A stretch of DNA of 64,000 nt from positions 1-64,000 of the forward strand of contig JAKQEI010000104.1 of the NCBI GenBank assembly GCA_029573495.1, in the 5' to 3' direction. The position numbers and the translations under genes are program-made. Within the stretch, counting starts at the first letter, position 1; each line of letters starts with the position of its first letter. Source of the DNA: Bacteroidota bacterium (GTDB taxonomy: Bacteria > Bacteroidota > Bacteroidia > Flavobacteriales_F > PHOS-HE28). Positions 33,262 through 41,699 of this stretch are shown piece after piece. A model generated the notes under the pieces. The model saw only the letters and a list, made by a program, of their open reading frames with translations. It was not told the origin of the DNA and did no database searches.

Positions 33262-34404
33262 TTAATTCAACTGATACACCTTCCCCGGCAAACTACGCAC
33301 CACCCCGTTGAACTCCATGTTCAACAGGAGCCCGGCCACCTTGCCCTGCGCCCATTTGCTCCGAACACAGAGATCGTCGATGTGAGCGCTGCCCTGTGCC
33401 TTGATGATGTCCACGAGCGTTTGCTCATCGGGCATCAACTCGGCGAATAGCGCGGCCTGAACCGGCGCTTTCTTCTTCTTCGGCATCCACTCCATCATCG
33501 TGATCACGTCCTGTGCATTGGTGATGAGCGCTGCCTTGTTCTGCTGGATCAGTTTGTTGCACCCCTCGCTGCGTGGATCGGTCGGCCTGCCTGGAAAGGC
33601 GAAGACCTCGCGGTCGTAGCTGCTGGCGATGTCGGCCGTGATCAAACTGCCGCCCTTCGGCCCGCTCTCCACCACGATGGTGCAGTCACTCAAGCCCGCG
33701 ATCACGCGATTGCGCGCGGGGAAGTTCCCGGGTGCGAAGCTGGAGCCGCTCGGTAGTTCACTGACCAGGGCCCCGTGCTTCACCATCTCTTTAGCGGTGC
33801 CCGCGTGGTCGCCGGGATAGAGCTTGTCCAGGCCGTGCGCCACACAGCCGATGGTCGGCAGGCCGTTCCTCAGTGCATGCCTGTGCGCCACGATGTCGAT
33901 GCCGTAAGCGAGACCGCTGACAATGGTCGCGTTGCATTCCTTCAAGCCTTGCACGAGTTCCACGCACAGGCGTTTGCCTTCCTCGGTCGGGGTGCGCGTG
34001 CCCACGATGCTCACCATGTGCTCCGCCTCGAAGTCGGCATTGCCGTCCGCGAAGAGGATCACCGGTGCGTCCTCTGCCTGTTTCAAGCGACGCGGGAAGT
34101 CCGCGTCGAGATAGAAGTGCATCCGCAGCTTGTGCTTCCGCACATAGACCAGCTCCTTTTCCGCTGCGGCCAGCACCTTCTTGTCCGTGATGCTGGCGAT
34201 CAACTTCGGTCCGATGCCGGGCACCTTGGCCAGGGTGTTCTTCAACTTGCGATCCGAGAAGATCGGTTCCACCCCACCGCAATAGGCCACCAGGTTGCGC
34301 GCGTTCACCGGGCCGATACCCTTGAGCATGGACAGGGCGATGCGGTATATCCACTGCTGTTCCTCCACGTGCGCGTATGGCCCTTTCGCTACATTTAGCC
34401 GCAT
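33262..34404 (-). CDS. dprA: DNA-processing protein DprA
   Basis: 380 residues from ATG 34404. It loads RecA on incoming single strands during transformation. The N-terminal helix-hairpin-helix domain (LSMLKGIGPVNARNLVAYCG, KVPGIGPKLIASI) precedes the Rossmann core: VSIVGTRTPTEEGKRL, VSGLAYGIDIVAHRHAL and ARNRVIAGLSDCTIVVESG. A C-terminal winged helix (DEQTLVDIIKAQGSAHIDDL) completes it. The track start (34461) is upstream of the -7 box TACATTTG at 34451-34444, so 34404 is preferred. It is divergent from the TonB receptor gene. Confidence 0.95.
   Translation of the reverse strand: MRLNVAKGPYAHVEEQQWIYRIALSMLKGIGPVNARNLVAYCGGVEPIFSDRKLKNTLAKVPGIGPKLIASITDKKVLAAAEKELVYVRKHKLRMHFYLDADFPRRLKQAEDAPVILFADGNADFEAEHMVSIVGTRTPTEEGKRLCVELVQGLKECNATIVSGLAYGIDIVAHRHALRNGLPTIGCVAHGLDKLYPGDHAGTAKEMVKHGALVSELPSGSSFAPGNFPARNRVIAGLSDCTIVVESGPKGGSLITADIASSYDREVFAFPGRPTDPRSEGCNKLIQQNKAALITNAQDVITMMEWMPKKKKAPVQAALFAELMPDEQTLVDIIKAQGSAHIDDLCVRSKWAQGKVAGLLLNMEFNGVVRSLPGKVYQLN
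34390..34397 (+). promoter_or_regulatory. -7-like box (TACATTTA) for the TonB receptor
   Basis: TACATTTA, 62 nt before ATG 34460; it lies inside the dprA 5' coding end. Confidence 0.4.
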
Positions 34405-34443
34405 CGCCGACGGACCTGCCCGTGAGGTACGGCGGTGGTCCCA

Positions 34444-34451
34444 CAAATGTA
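34444..34451 (-). promoter_or_regulatory. -7 promoter box (TACATTTG) for dprA
   Basis: Exact TAnnTTTG match on the minus strand, 39 nt before the dprA ATG at 34404 and only 8 bp from the TonB receptor ATG. Confidence 0.6.
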
Positions 34452-34459
34452 GCTGCCGC

Positions 34460-36841
34460 ATGATGAGGTCGACCGTCGCGCTGTGCGCCCTGGCCGGAGC
34501 GCTCTGCTCCCACGCTCAGGATGTGGTGTTGAAGGGGAAGGTGACCGATGAACAGAGCGGCGAACCGCTCATCGGGGTGAACGTGACCTATGCACCGGGG
34601 AAGGGCGGGGCCACCGATGTGAACGGGGATTATTCCTTCCCGGTCCCGACCGGTCCGCAGACCATCACGTACTCGTTCGTGGGTTATGTCACCGTCACAC
34701 GGGCCCTGGACCTTCCGGTCGCCGCCTCCGTGACGAACGATGTGCGGATGAGCCCATCGGCCATGCAGCTGGACATGGTGGTGATCAGCGCAGGCAAGTT
34801 CGAGCAGCGCGTTGGGGAAGTGACGCAGTCGTTGAGCGTGATCAAGCCGGACCTCATCCGCAACAAGAACATCGTTTCGCTGAGCGATGCCCTGGATCAG
34901 GTGCCCGGTGTGGTGATCGTGGACGAGGAGCCGCAGATCCGCGCCGGCAGCGGGTTCAGCTATGGTGCTGGCAGCCGTGTGCAGGTGCTGGTGGATGGCG
35001 TGCCGATCCTGAGCGGCGACATCGGAAGGCCGAACTGGAGCTTCCTGCCGATCGAGAACCTGGAACAGGTGGAGGTGATCAAGGGTGCGAGCAGTGTGCT
35101 CTATGGCAGTGCGGCCTTGAGCGGCGTGATCAACGTGCGGACGGCCTATCCGCGCGAGACACCGAGCACGAAGGCCACGGTCTTCTCCGGCCTGTACGAC
35201 GCCCCGGCCAATGCATCGGCCCGCTGGTGGGGAGACAATAACCCGGGCCTCTCCGGAGCCAGCTTCAGCCACGCCCGTCGCATCGGGAAATTCGACCTGG
35301 TGCTCGGGGGCAATGCCTTCTCGGACAACGGATACATCGGGCCGGAGCCCCTTCCGCCGGACACCATCGCCGCCGATCCGCTGCGCACCGGACCGGGGGG
35401 GTACGACAACCGTGTGCGCTTCAACATCGGTACGCGCTGGCGGAACGGAAAGGTGAAGGGCTTGAGCTACGGCATCAATGCCAATGCCATGAAGAGCCGC
35501 AGCACGAGCGTCTTCATCTGGAACGACATCACGGATGGACTTTACCGGCCCAAGCCCGGCACCGTGACCCGTACGCGTGGCACCCAGTACTACGTGGATC
35601 CCTTCATCGACTACTTGTCCCAACAGGGTACGCGCCACACGCTGCGCACGCGCATGCACCGGCAGGAGTTCGACAACGACAACGGCCAGGGCAACAGCAA
35701 TACCACCATGCACGCGGAGTACCAGGTGCAGCAGCGTTTCCGCTTCTTTGGAGAGACGGTGGCCACGGCCGGTGTGCTCTGGCGGAGGGTGCGCTCCACG
35801 GCCGAGCTCTACGCGGGCAATGCGGATGGCGATGGCGCGAACGAAGCGCTGAACACCGCCGCCTACCTCCAGATGGACAAGAAACTGTTCGAGAAGGTGG
35901 CCTTGAGCGCTGGAGTGCGTTACGAGCGATTCGAGGTGGACGGTCTGGAGGCGGAACAACCGGTGTTCCGCGCCGGTGCCACCTACCAGGTCCTGCGCGC
36001 CACCTACCTGCGGGCGAGCTACGGACAGGGCTTCCGCTTCCCCACCATCGGCGAACGCTTCATTTCCACAAGCTTGGGTGCCCTGTTCATCCATCCGAAC
36101 CCGGACCTCAAGCCGGAGAAGAGCTGGAACCTGGAAGGCGGGGTGAAGCAGGGCTTCAAGGTGGGCGGGTTCATGGGCTACGTGGATGCGGTTGTCTTCC
36201 AGCAGGACTTCGAGCAGTTCGTGGAGTTCACGTTCGGGCACTGGGCCCCCGGTTCCACCTTCAGCTCGTATGGGTTCAAGAGCGTGAACACCGGCGGGGC
36301 GCGTGTGACGGGCTACGAGTTCGAGATGGCTGGCAAGGGAAGCATCGGCGCGGTGGAGCTCACCACCTTGATGGGCTATACGCAGACCCTTCCCATCAGT
36401 ACCACCCCCTCCGAACAGTACGCGGCCTCTCCGAACCCCGGCAGTGCCTTCCCCCCGAGCACCTACCTCAACTCGAGCTTCGACACCACGGACCATATCC
36501 TGAAGTTCAGGATCCAGCAATTGTTCCGGTTCGACATGCAGGCGCAGTACAAGCGGGTCTTCCTGGGCGGAAGTATGCGCTACAACAGCCATATCCGGAA
36601 TATCGACAAGGCCTTCATCGACCTCGATGACAACGGTCTGCTGGAGACGGGGGTGCGCGAGTGGATGGAGGCGCACCGCTCCGGCGACCTGATCGTGGAC
36701 GCCCGCGTGGGAGTGGACCTCACGAATGGTCTTCGTGCGGCGTTCATCGTGAACAACCTGACCAATCGCAGCTATTCCTTGCGGCCGCTCTCGGTAGAGG
36801 CGCCCCGGAGCATGCAGGTGCAGCTCAGTTTGAACCTGTGA
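34460..36841 (+). CDS. TonB-dependent receptor with carboxypeptidase-regulatory N-terminus
   Basis: 793 residues from ATG 34460 (or the adjacent ATG 34463). Signal peptide STVALCALAGALCSHAQ. A CarboxypepD-reg-like domain (about 20-110: LKGKVTDEQSGEPLIGVNVT) is followed by the plug (about 125-230: LSDALDQVPGVVIVDEEPQI, SVLYGSAALSGVINVRT), then the 22-strand barrel ending in SMQVQLSLNL. It takes up a ligand across the outer membrane with TonB energy. No SusD partner is adjacent, so a metal chelate or vitamin is more likely than a glycan. kdsB follows after 4 bp. Confidence 0.93.
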   Translation: MMRSTVALCALAGALCSHAQDVVLKGKVTDEQSGEPLIGVNVTYAPGKGGATDVNGDYSFPVPTGPQTITYSFVGYVTVTRALDLPVAASVTNDVRMSPSAMQLDMVVISAGKFEQRVGEVTQSLSVIKPDLIRNKNIVSLSDALDQVPGVVIVDEEPQIRAGSGFSYGAGSRVQVLVDGVPILSGDIGRPNWSFLPIENLEQVEVIKGASSVLYGSAALSGVINVRTAYPRETPSTKATVFSGLYDAPANASARWWGDNNPGLSGASFSHARRIGKFDLVLGGNAFSDNGYIGPEPLPPDTIAADPLRTGPGGYDNRVRFNIGTRWRNGKVKGLSYGINANAMKSRSTSVFIWNDITDGLYRPKPGTVTRTRGTQYYVDPFIDYLSQQGTRHTLRTRMHRQEFDNDNGQGNSNTTMHAEYQVQQRFRFFGETVATAGVLWRRVRSTAELYAGNADGDGANEALNTAAYLQMDKKLFEKVALSAGVRYERFEVDGLEAEQPVFRAGATYQVLRATYLRASYGQGFRFPTIGERFISTSLGALFIHPNPDLKPEKSWNLEGGVKQGFKVGGFMGYVDAVVFQQDFEQFVEFTFGHWAPGSTFSSYGFKSVNTGGARVTGYEFEMAGKGSIGAVELTTLMGYTQTLPISTTPSEQYAASPNPGSAFPPSTYLNSSFDTTDHILKFRIQQLFRFDMQAQYKRVFLGGSMRYNSHIRNIDKAFIDLDDNGLLETGVREWMEAHRSGDLIVDARVGVDLTNGLRAAFIVNNLTNRSYSLRPLSVEAPRSMQVQLSLNL

Positions 36842-36845
36842 TCCC

Positions 36846-37604
36846 ATGAGCGCACGTATCCTCGGGGTGATACCGGCTCGCTTCGCAAGCAGCCGTCTTC
36901 CCGGCAAACCGTTGGCCGAGATCGGCGGAAAGTCCATGATCCAGCGTGTGCTGGAGCAGGCATCCAAGGCCGGTGCCTTGAGCGAGGTCGTGGTTGCCAC
37001 TGATGATCGACGCATCCTCGATCACGTGGTGGCGTCCGGAGGTCGCGCCGTGATGACCGGTACGGAGCATCCGAGCGGGACGGACCGATGTCACGAGGCG
37101 CTTGCCCTGGTCGGGGCGGATCGCTTCGATGCCGTCGTGAACATCCAGGGTGATGAGCCCTTCCTTGTTCCCGCGCAGATCGACGAGCTCTGTTCGACCC
37201 TGGCGTCAGCGTCCGGAGGTCTGGCGACCCTGGCCCATCTCGTGAACGATGACAGCGATCTCGACGATCCCGGCAAGGTGAAGATCACCACCGACCGCGA
37301 CGGGAATGCCTTGTACTTCAGTCGAGCCTGCATCCCTGTACTTCGGAACCATGTAGGCGGGGAGCGCCATCAGGCGTTCCGATACTTGAAGCACATCGGC
37401 CTCTATGCGTACCGTACCGAGGTATTGGCCCGGATCGTCCAGTTGCCGCCGTCCCTCTTGGAGCTGGCCGAATCCCTTGAGCAATTGCGGTGGTTGGAGA
37501 ACGGCTTCCGGGTCCGGGTCGGGTTGACGGAACACCCTTCGTTCTGTGTGGACACCCCCGCCGACCTGGAGGAGGCCAGGCGTCTCGTGGCTGGTCAGCG
37601 TTGA
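36846..37604 (+). CDS. kdsB: 3-deoxy-manno-octulosonate cytidylyltransferase
   Basis: 252 residues. It makes CMP-Kdo for the lipopolysaccharide inner core. The nucleotide-binding start is LGVIPARFASSRLPGKPLAE, and VATDDRRILDHV, SGTDRCHEA and NIQGDEPFLVPAQID are family motifs. The C-terminal part HIGLYAYRTEVLARIVQLPP is also typical. It begins 4 bp after the TonB receptor stop, so it may be read through from that promoter. Confidence 0.97.
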   Translation: MSARILGVIPARFASSRLPGKPLAEIGGKSMIQRVLEQASKAGALSEVVVATDDRRILDHVVASGGRAVMTGTEHPSGTDRCHEALALVGADRFDAVVNIQGDEPFLVPAQIDELCSTLASASGGLATLAHLVNDDSDLDDPGKVKITTDRDGNALYFSRACIPVLRNHVGGERHQAFRYLKHIGLYAYRTEVLARIVQLPPSLLELAESLEQLRWLENGFRVRVGLTEHPSFCVDTPADLEEARRLVAGQR

Positions 37605-37616
37605 TCCGGGCACCGC

Positions 37617-37624
37617 TATCTTGC
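37617..37624 (+). promoter_or_regulatory. -7-like box (TATCTTGC) for the HU-SPOR gene
   Basis: TATCTTGC, 10 nt before ATG 37635. Confidence 0.4.
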
Positions 37625-37634
37625 ACGCCGTATC

Positions 37635-38654
37635 ATGAGCCTCGCCAGGGAACTACATCTGTTACTCTTCGAGCACGATTGTGTGATCGTGCCCGGATGG
37701 GGAGGCTTCCTAGCGCAATACCGACCGGCCAGGTTGGACAAGGTGCGTCAGTTGATCCATCCACCGAGCAAAGAGGTCGGATTCAACCGCCACCTGCTCC
37801 GGAACGATGGCCTGCTCTCGGATCACATCGCAGAGCGTAATGGCATTGGATTCGCAGCTGCCAACGCGCTGATCGAGAGGGAGGTGGCCGAATGGCGGGC
37901 ACGGTTGGAAGCGAATGGTCGTTTGGAAGTGCCACGCATCGGCATCTTCTATCGCGACCAGCAACGGAACCTGCAGTTCGACCCGGATGACCGGGCGAAC
38001 TTCCTGAAGGAAGCCTTCGGCCTTGCACCGGTGGTGGCCACCCCGGTGGTGCGGAGAACGGAAGAGCCTCGGGTGATCCCCATGGCAACTGAGACCGCGA
38101 TCACTGCGCCTGTCCATGCGTCCAAGCGCCCCTGGTCCGCCGCGGCGGCCGTGGCCTTGTTGCTGCTCGGTGGCGCGGCCGCAACCTACGTCGGGATGAC
38201 CAGGTATGGTAACCTGGCGCTCGGGCCTCGATCGGATGCGACCTATGAACCAGGCACCACCCCTGTGCCATCGTTGAAGGCGAATTCCGCGTCCTTCTCA
38301 TTGCCGGAGGACGTGTTCGGCGTGCATACCATGCCCCTGAGCGACAACGACAGCGTCTCCCTCACCGTGGACATGGGAAGCGCACCGGCCGATACCACCG
38401 CGGTGGCCATCGCACCGCGCACCGCCATGCGCCTGCGCTTCCACGTGATCGGTGGCTGCTTCGCACAACCCGAGAACGCCGACCGATTGTTGAAGGAATT
38501 GCAGGACAAGGGATACAAGGCCAGCCGTCTCTCACGCTATGGCGAATTGCATCCGGTGGCCTTCGGGAGTTTCGCCGATAAGCAGGAGGCCCTGGACCTG
38601 CTGGCGTCCATCCGGCGCGAAGGCACCGGGCAGGCCTGGTTACTGGTCCGTTAA
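37635..38654 (+). CDS. HU-like (CCDC81-type) and SPOR domain protein with one membrane helix
   Basis: 339 residues in the order seen in Bacteroidota division proteins. A CCDC81-like HU fold spans about 1-110 (LHLLLFEHDCVIVPGWGGFL, then EVPRIGIFYRD). A transmembrane helix lies near 157-177 (AAAVALLLLGGAAATYVGM), followed by a disordered linker and a C-terminal SPOR domain near 260-339 (RFHVIGGCFAQPENADRLLK, GELHPVAFGSFADKQEAL). SPOR domains bind septal peptidoglycan without stem peptides. The N-terminal half would face the cytoplasm and may bind DNA or protein; that is inference. Confidence 0.88.
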   Translation: MSLARELHLLLFEHDCVIVPGWGGFLAQYRPARLDKVRQLIHPPSKEVGFNRHLLRNDGLLSDHIAERNGIGFAAANALIEREVAEWRARLEANGRLEVPRIGIFYRDQQRNLQFDPDDRANFLKEAFGLAPVVATPVVRRTEEPRVIPMATETAITAPVHASKRPWSAAAAVALLLLGGAAATYVGMTRYGNLALGPRSDATYEPGTTPVPSLKANSASFSLPEDVFGVHTMPLSDNDSVSLTVDMGSAPADTTAVAIAPRTAMRLRFHVIGGCFAQPENADRLLKELQDKGYKASRLSRYGELHPVAFGSFADKQEALDLLASIRREGTGQAWLLVR

Positions 38655-38689
38655 GGGACACCGGTGACCGGACCGCCTCCATGAGGTCG

Positions 38690-38697
38690 TAACTTCG
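38690..38697 (+). promoter_or_regulatory. -7 promoter box (TAACTTCG) for the 134-aa gene
   Basis: TAACTTCG, 12 nt before ATG 38710. Confidence 0.5.
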
Positions 38698-38709
38698 TAC
38701 CTCGAAACG

Positions 38710-39114
38710 ATGGAGACGATGCATGTCGTGGAGCTTGAGGCCTGTACCGTGGCCTTCCTGGATGGGGATATCGTACACACGCATTTCAAGGACAAGCACC
38801 TGGTGCAGCCCGAAGAAGTGCAGGCCATGTTCGAGGTCATCGAGCAGGAACGGAAGGGAAGAAAGGCCCTGCTGATGGTCTCCGTGGGCGAAGGGACCAC
38901 CATGACCGGTGAGGCGCGTGCACATGCCTCATCCGAAGCATCCTGCCGCTACATCGCTGCTGACGCCATCGTGGTGCGGGATTTCGGACACCAGCTCGCG
39001 GCCAACGTCTTCGTTCGGCACAACAAGCCGCATCGCCCCATCCAGATGTTCCCGGACCAGGAGAAGGCCCTTGCCTGGTTGAAGGAGCAACATCACCTCG
39101 TGGAAGAAGCCTGA
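38710..39114 (+). CDS. Conserved protein of unknown function with STAS/SpoIIAA-like pattern
   Basis: 134 residues, no signal. The order of strands and helices (VVELEACTVAFLDGDIVHTHF, VQPEEVQAMFEVIEQERKG, KALLMVSVGEGTTMTGEARA, then ADAIVVRDFGHQLAANVFVR and FPDQEKALAWLKEQ) resembles STAS/SpoIIAA-like proteins in Bacteroidota that end in a similar EKALAWL helix. I cannot assign a function. It is 2 bp from the next gene, so both are probably one unit. Confidence 0.7.
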   Translation: METMHVVELEACTVAFLDGDIVHTHFKDKHLVQPEEVQAMFEVIEQERKGRKALLMVSVGEGTTMTGEARAHASSEASCRYIAADAIVVRDFGHQLAANVFVRHNKPHRPIQMFPDQEKALAWLKEQHHLVEEA

Positions 39115-39116
39115 TC

Positions 39117-39761
39117 ATGATCCTGCGTTCGTTCCTGCCGGTCCTCATGGCCGGTCTCGTCATTCCCGTGTTCGCACAGACCGTTGCCGATACGCCTTCA
39201 CGCACCATCAAAGCGGGGAAGGCCGAGGTCACCGCGCTGGCCATCGCGCCGAAGGGTGACCGCGTGCTGATAGGCACCAACAGCGGTGCCGTGCTGTGTG
39301 CGATCGAGAGCGGCAAGAAGTTGCATGCCTTCGCCTACGGGGAGGATGGTGCCACTGCGGTGTACCATGTGGGCTTCAACGACAACGGTGAATTCGTGGT
39401 ATTGATAGGTCCGAGCGGGAAGCGTACGGTATGGAGCGCTGCCGATGGCCATCAGGAGAAGGTGATCACCCCGCACCGCTGGATACCCGACCCCAGGCAG
39501 GTGAAGGCGATGGGCCTGGAGATGTCCAATTCAGCCTTCGACCGTTTCTATCAACAGCAGGAGGTGAAGGTGGGTGAAATGACCCTGCGTGCCGTGAAGG
39601 ACGGCAAGGTGGACTTCATCGGACCCGATGGGAAGGTGCAGCGGACCATGAGCTTTCCCGAGAACAAGGACCAACACCACCGCGCCCCCCTGCTCCTTTG
39701 GGAAGACCAGTTGCTCGTAGGCACCGATGATGGCCGCGTGCTCTTCTACGAAGTGCGCTGA
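39117..39761 (+). CDS. Exported WD40-like beta-propeller fragment protein
   Basis: 214 residues with a signal peptide (FLPVLMAGLVIPVFA). The mature part has WD40-like blades: VTALAIAPKGDRVLIGTNSG, VYHVGFNDNGEFVVLIGPSG and LLWEDQLLVGTDDGRVLFYEV. Only three or four blades fit, so it must oligomerise or be a partial propeller. No function known. It follows the 134-residue gene by 2 bp, and its last 16 bp overlap the peroxiredoxin gene on the other strand. Confidence 0.7.
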   Translation: MILRSFLPVLMAGLVIPVFAQTVADTPSRTIKAGKAEVTALAIAPKGDRVLIGTNSGAVLCAIESGKKLHAFAYGEDGATAVYHVGFNDNGEFVVLIGPSGKRTVWSAADGHQEKVITPHRWIPDPRQVKAMGLEMSNSAFDRFYQQQEVKVGEMTLRAVKDGKVDFIGPDGKVQRTMSFPENKDQHHRAPLLLWEDQLLVGTDDGRVLFYEVR

Positions 39762-40204
39762 GCCTTCAACGTCCGTAGCGCCGAACGAACATGGTGGGAG
39801 GCCCGCAAGGGGTCGTTCAATGCCGTGCGGATGATGCCTTGCTTGTCGATGACATAGGTCACCCGGCCGGGGAACAATCCGAAGGTCTTCGGGATGTCAT
39901 AGGCCTTGCGTACCATGCTGTCCTTGTCGGCCAGCAGGCGGTACGGCAGTTTCCAACGCTCTGCGAAGTGGAGGTGCGAATCCACCGGGTCACTGCTGAT
40001 CCCTAGCACCACCGCATCCTCTTCAAGGAGCTCATCGTGCGCATCGCGGAAGGCGCACACCTCCAGGGTGCACACCATCGTGTTGTCCTTCGGGTAGAAG
40101 AAGAGCACCACATGGCTCCTACCAAGCAGGTCGCTCAGTGAGACCATCTCTCCGTTCTGGTCAGGGAGTTCGAAGGCTGGGGCTATCGTGCCTGGTTCAA
40201 GCAT
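39746..40204 (-). CDS. bcp: Peroxiredoxin of the BCP/AhpC-TSA type
   Basis: 152 residues. It reduces hydroperoxides with a reactive Cys. The motif PxxxTxxC is intact in FFYPKDNTMVCTLEVCAFRD (peroxidatic Cys near 45), with a second Cys five residues later as in many BCP proteins. The common TPGC is replaced by TMVC, a small departure. The C-terminal half (LLADKDSMVRKAYDI, GRVTYVIDKQGIIR) is normal. The start overlaps the stop of the upstream HemJ-like gene by 8 bp, so both are cotranscribed. Confidence 0.93.
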   Translation of the reverse strand: MLEPGTIAPAFELPDQNGEMVSLSDLLGRSHVVLFFYPKDNTMVCTLEVCAFRDAHDELLEEDAVVLGISSDPVDSHLHFAERWKLPYRLLADKDSMVRKAYDIPKTFGLFPGRVTYVIDKQGIIRTALNDPLRASHHVRSALRTLKAQRTS

Positions 40205-40763
40205 CCTTTGGCGTACCCGGGGTGGAACTCCGCAGCCGGCTGCCCACGAGCATCACAACGGCGCCGACGATGAGCAGGCCGGCCGAACCCCATATCCAAC
40301 CCATGTGATCACGGAAGATGAGCAGGACGATCAGTATGAAGAGCAGGAGCGTGGCCCCTTGGCCCCACAACCCGATGAGCCATGCGGACCACTTCACTTC
40401 GCCGCGTTGAAGCCGGCGTTGAAGCCGGTGGACGGAAAGGTGGTACGCGAACACCAGTGCCATGTAGCCCATCAGGATGTGCATGAACGGCTCCTTCAGC
40501 AGAGCGGGTCGCAGGTAGAGGACCCATCCTCCCATGATCAGGAAGGCGATCAGGGCCGGCCAGTTCGTGTAATAGAGGGCACGACGTTCCAACACACAGA
40601 ACTGGTCGAGGAGGATCTTCCGGTCGGGTTCCCATTTGGCCATGGCCGTTCGATGCGCCACGAACAAGCGGACGATGTGGAAGGTGCCGGCGAAGAAGAC
40701 CACCAGGGCGAACAGATGTAGGGCCTTCAATAGGGCAGGGATCTCCGTGGTGGTCGGTTCCAT
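40197..40763 (-). CDS. CopD/HemJ-like membrane protein
   Basis: 188 residues with four to five transmembrane helices. The N-terminus LKALHLFALVVFFAGTFHIV carries a His in the first helix, and the sequence continues RRALYYTNWPALIAFLIMGGW, KEPFMHILMGYMALVFAYHL. This is the pattern of Bacteroidota CopD-family proteins related to HemJ, the oxygen-independent protoporphyrinogen oxidase that binds haem b. No other haem genes are adjacent. It is first in an operon with the peroxiredoxin, with the box TACCTTTG 10 nt upstream. Confidence 0.75.
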   Translation of the reverse strand: MEPTTTEIPALLKALHLFALVVFFAGTFHIVRLFVAHRTAMAKWEPDRKILLDQFCVLERRALYYTNWPALIAFLIMGGWVLYLRPALLKEPFMHILMGYMALVFAYHLSVHRLQRRLQRGEVKWSAWLIGLWGQGATLLLFILIVLLIFRDHMGWIWGSAGLLIVGAVVMLVGSRLRSSTPGTPKDA

Positions 40764-40773
40764 GGTCTTCGAC

Positions 40774-40781
40774 CAAAGGTA
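40774..40781 (-). promoter_or_regulatory. -7 promoter box (TACCTTTG) for the HemJ-like gene
   Basis: Exact TAnnTTTG match on the minus strand, 10 nt before ATG 40763; 16 bp from the opposite box. Confidence 0.7.
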
Positions 40782-40797
40782 GCGGTGGTCGGCGCTC

Positions 40798-40805
40798 TAC
40801 CTTCG
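40798..40805 (+). promoter_or_regulatory. -7 promoter box (TACCTTCG) for the thioesterase
   Basis: TACCTTCG, 7 nt before ATG 40813; back to back with the HemJ-like promoter. Confidence 0.6.
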
Positions 40806-40812
40806 CGCCGCG

Positions 40813-41340
40813 ATGATCCGAGCCCCACGACCCACGACTGAAAGCTACGCGGAGACCACCCACCTCGTGCTACCCAATGACACCAATACCCTGGGCAATC
40901 TTTTCGGGGGGCAATTGCTCAAGTGGCTTGATATCAACTGCGCGATCAGTGCGCACCGTCATTGTAAACGGCTGGCGGTCACAGTGGCCGTCAACCACGT
41001 CGGATTCGATCGGCCGATCAAATTGGGCGACTTCGTCACGATCAAGAGCCATGTGAGCCGTGGATTCAGCACGAGCATGGAGGTGTGGGCGGATGTATGG
41101 GTGGAGGACCAGCAGACCGGCGAGAAGATCATGGTGACCAGCGCCATCTACACCTTCGTCGCGATCGACCAAGCCGGCCGTTCCTGCACGGTTCCTGATG
41201 TCATCCCGCAGAACGACGAGGAGCAACGGCGCTACGATGGAGCCTTGAGACGGCGCCAGCTACGGCTGATCCTGAGCGGCAAGATGAAGGCCGAGGATGC
41301 GAATGAGCTGAAAGCGCTCTTCGCCGATAACAAGTCCTAA
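40813..41340 (+). CDS. Acyl-CoA thioesterase (YciA/ACOT hotdog type)
   Basis: 175 residues, one hotdog fold. It hydrolyses acyl-CoA. The motif LPNDTNTLGNLFGGQLLKWLD (residues 20-40) carries the conserved N, GG and Asp of the YciA/BFIT family, and AVNHVGFDRPIKLGDFVTI forms the second half of the active site. The substrate chain length is not evident. It ends with a 4-bp overlap onto the stop of the gene on the other strand, so there is no room for a terminator. Confidence 0.92.
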   Translation: MIRAPRPTTESYAETTHLVLPNDTNTLGNLFGGQLLKWLDINCAISAHRHCKRLAVTVAVNHVGFDRPIKLGDFVTIKSHVSRGFSTSMEVWADVWVEDQQTGEKIMVTSAIYTFVAIDQAGRSCTVPDVIPQNDEEQRRYDGALRRRQLRLILSGKMKAEDANELKALFADNKS

Positions 41341-41699
41341 AGGCTCTCGTCCAGGCTGTTGCCGTCGAAGAGCTCGCCGGTCTCCGTGTCGTGTGCGCGA
41401 AGGTCCAGCGCACGCAGGATGGCGGCTACGCACACCGCGCTCTGATCGCCTCCGTGCACATGAGCCACGATGTAGCGCACCGTGTCCCGGTCCTCCATGT
41501 GCAACTGCAGGCTGAGGTCGTAGCCGGGCTGCCGGATGAAGAGCCAGTCCTGGTCCTGTTCCTCGGCGAACGGTACGGCTTCCTTGATCTTCCGGATGAT
41601 GCCAGTCCGATCTCCGATCGGACGTGGTCGATGGGAGGCCGGGACATCGTTGATCGACGGGACGTCCGGCAGGTCCTGGATGAAGATGTCCCAGCTCAT
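41337..41699 (-). CDS. Conserved protein of unknown function starting MSWDIF
   Basis: 120 residues from ATG 41699, which overlaps the stop of the glycosyltransferase gene (ATGA). The N-terminus MSWDIFIQDLPDVPSI, the middle RPIGDRTGIIRKIKEAVPFA and the ending HGGDQSAVCVAAILRALDLR belong to a widespread family of hypothetical proteins that I recognise only by pattern. No function is known to me. The operon link to the glycosyltransferase may be accidental. Confidence 0.7.
   Translation of the reverse strand: MSWDIFIQDLPDVPSINDVPASHRPRPIGDRTGIIRKIKEAVPFAEEQDQDWLFIRQPGYDLSLQLHMEDRDTVRYIVAHVHGGDQSAVCVAAILRALDLRAHDTETGELFDGNSLDESL

Noticed and set aside
33791-37015. 1074-codon minus-strand ORF
   Set aside because: It lies opposite the TonB receptor and kdsB genes and only ends in the dprA region out of frame. 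Composition is that of a high-GC antisense shadow and no domain is recognisable.
40055-40105. Loss of active site in the peroxiredoxin (TMVC instead of TPGC)
   Set aside because: The essential PxxxTxxC pattern is kept, so activity is expected.
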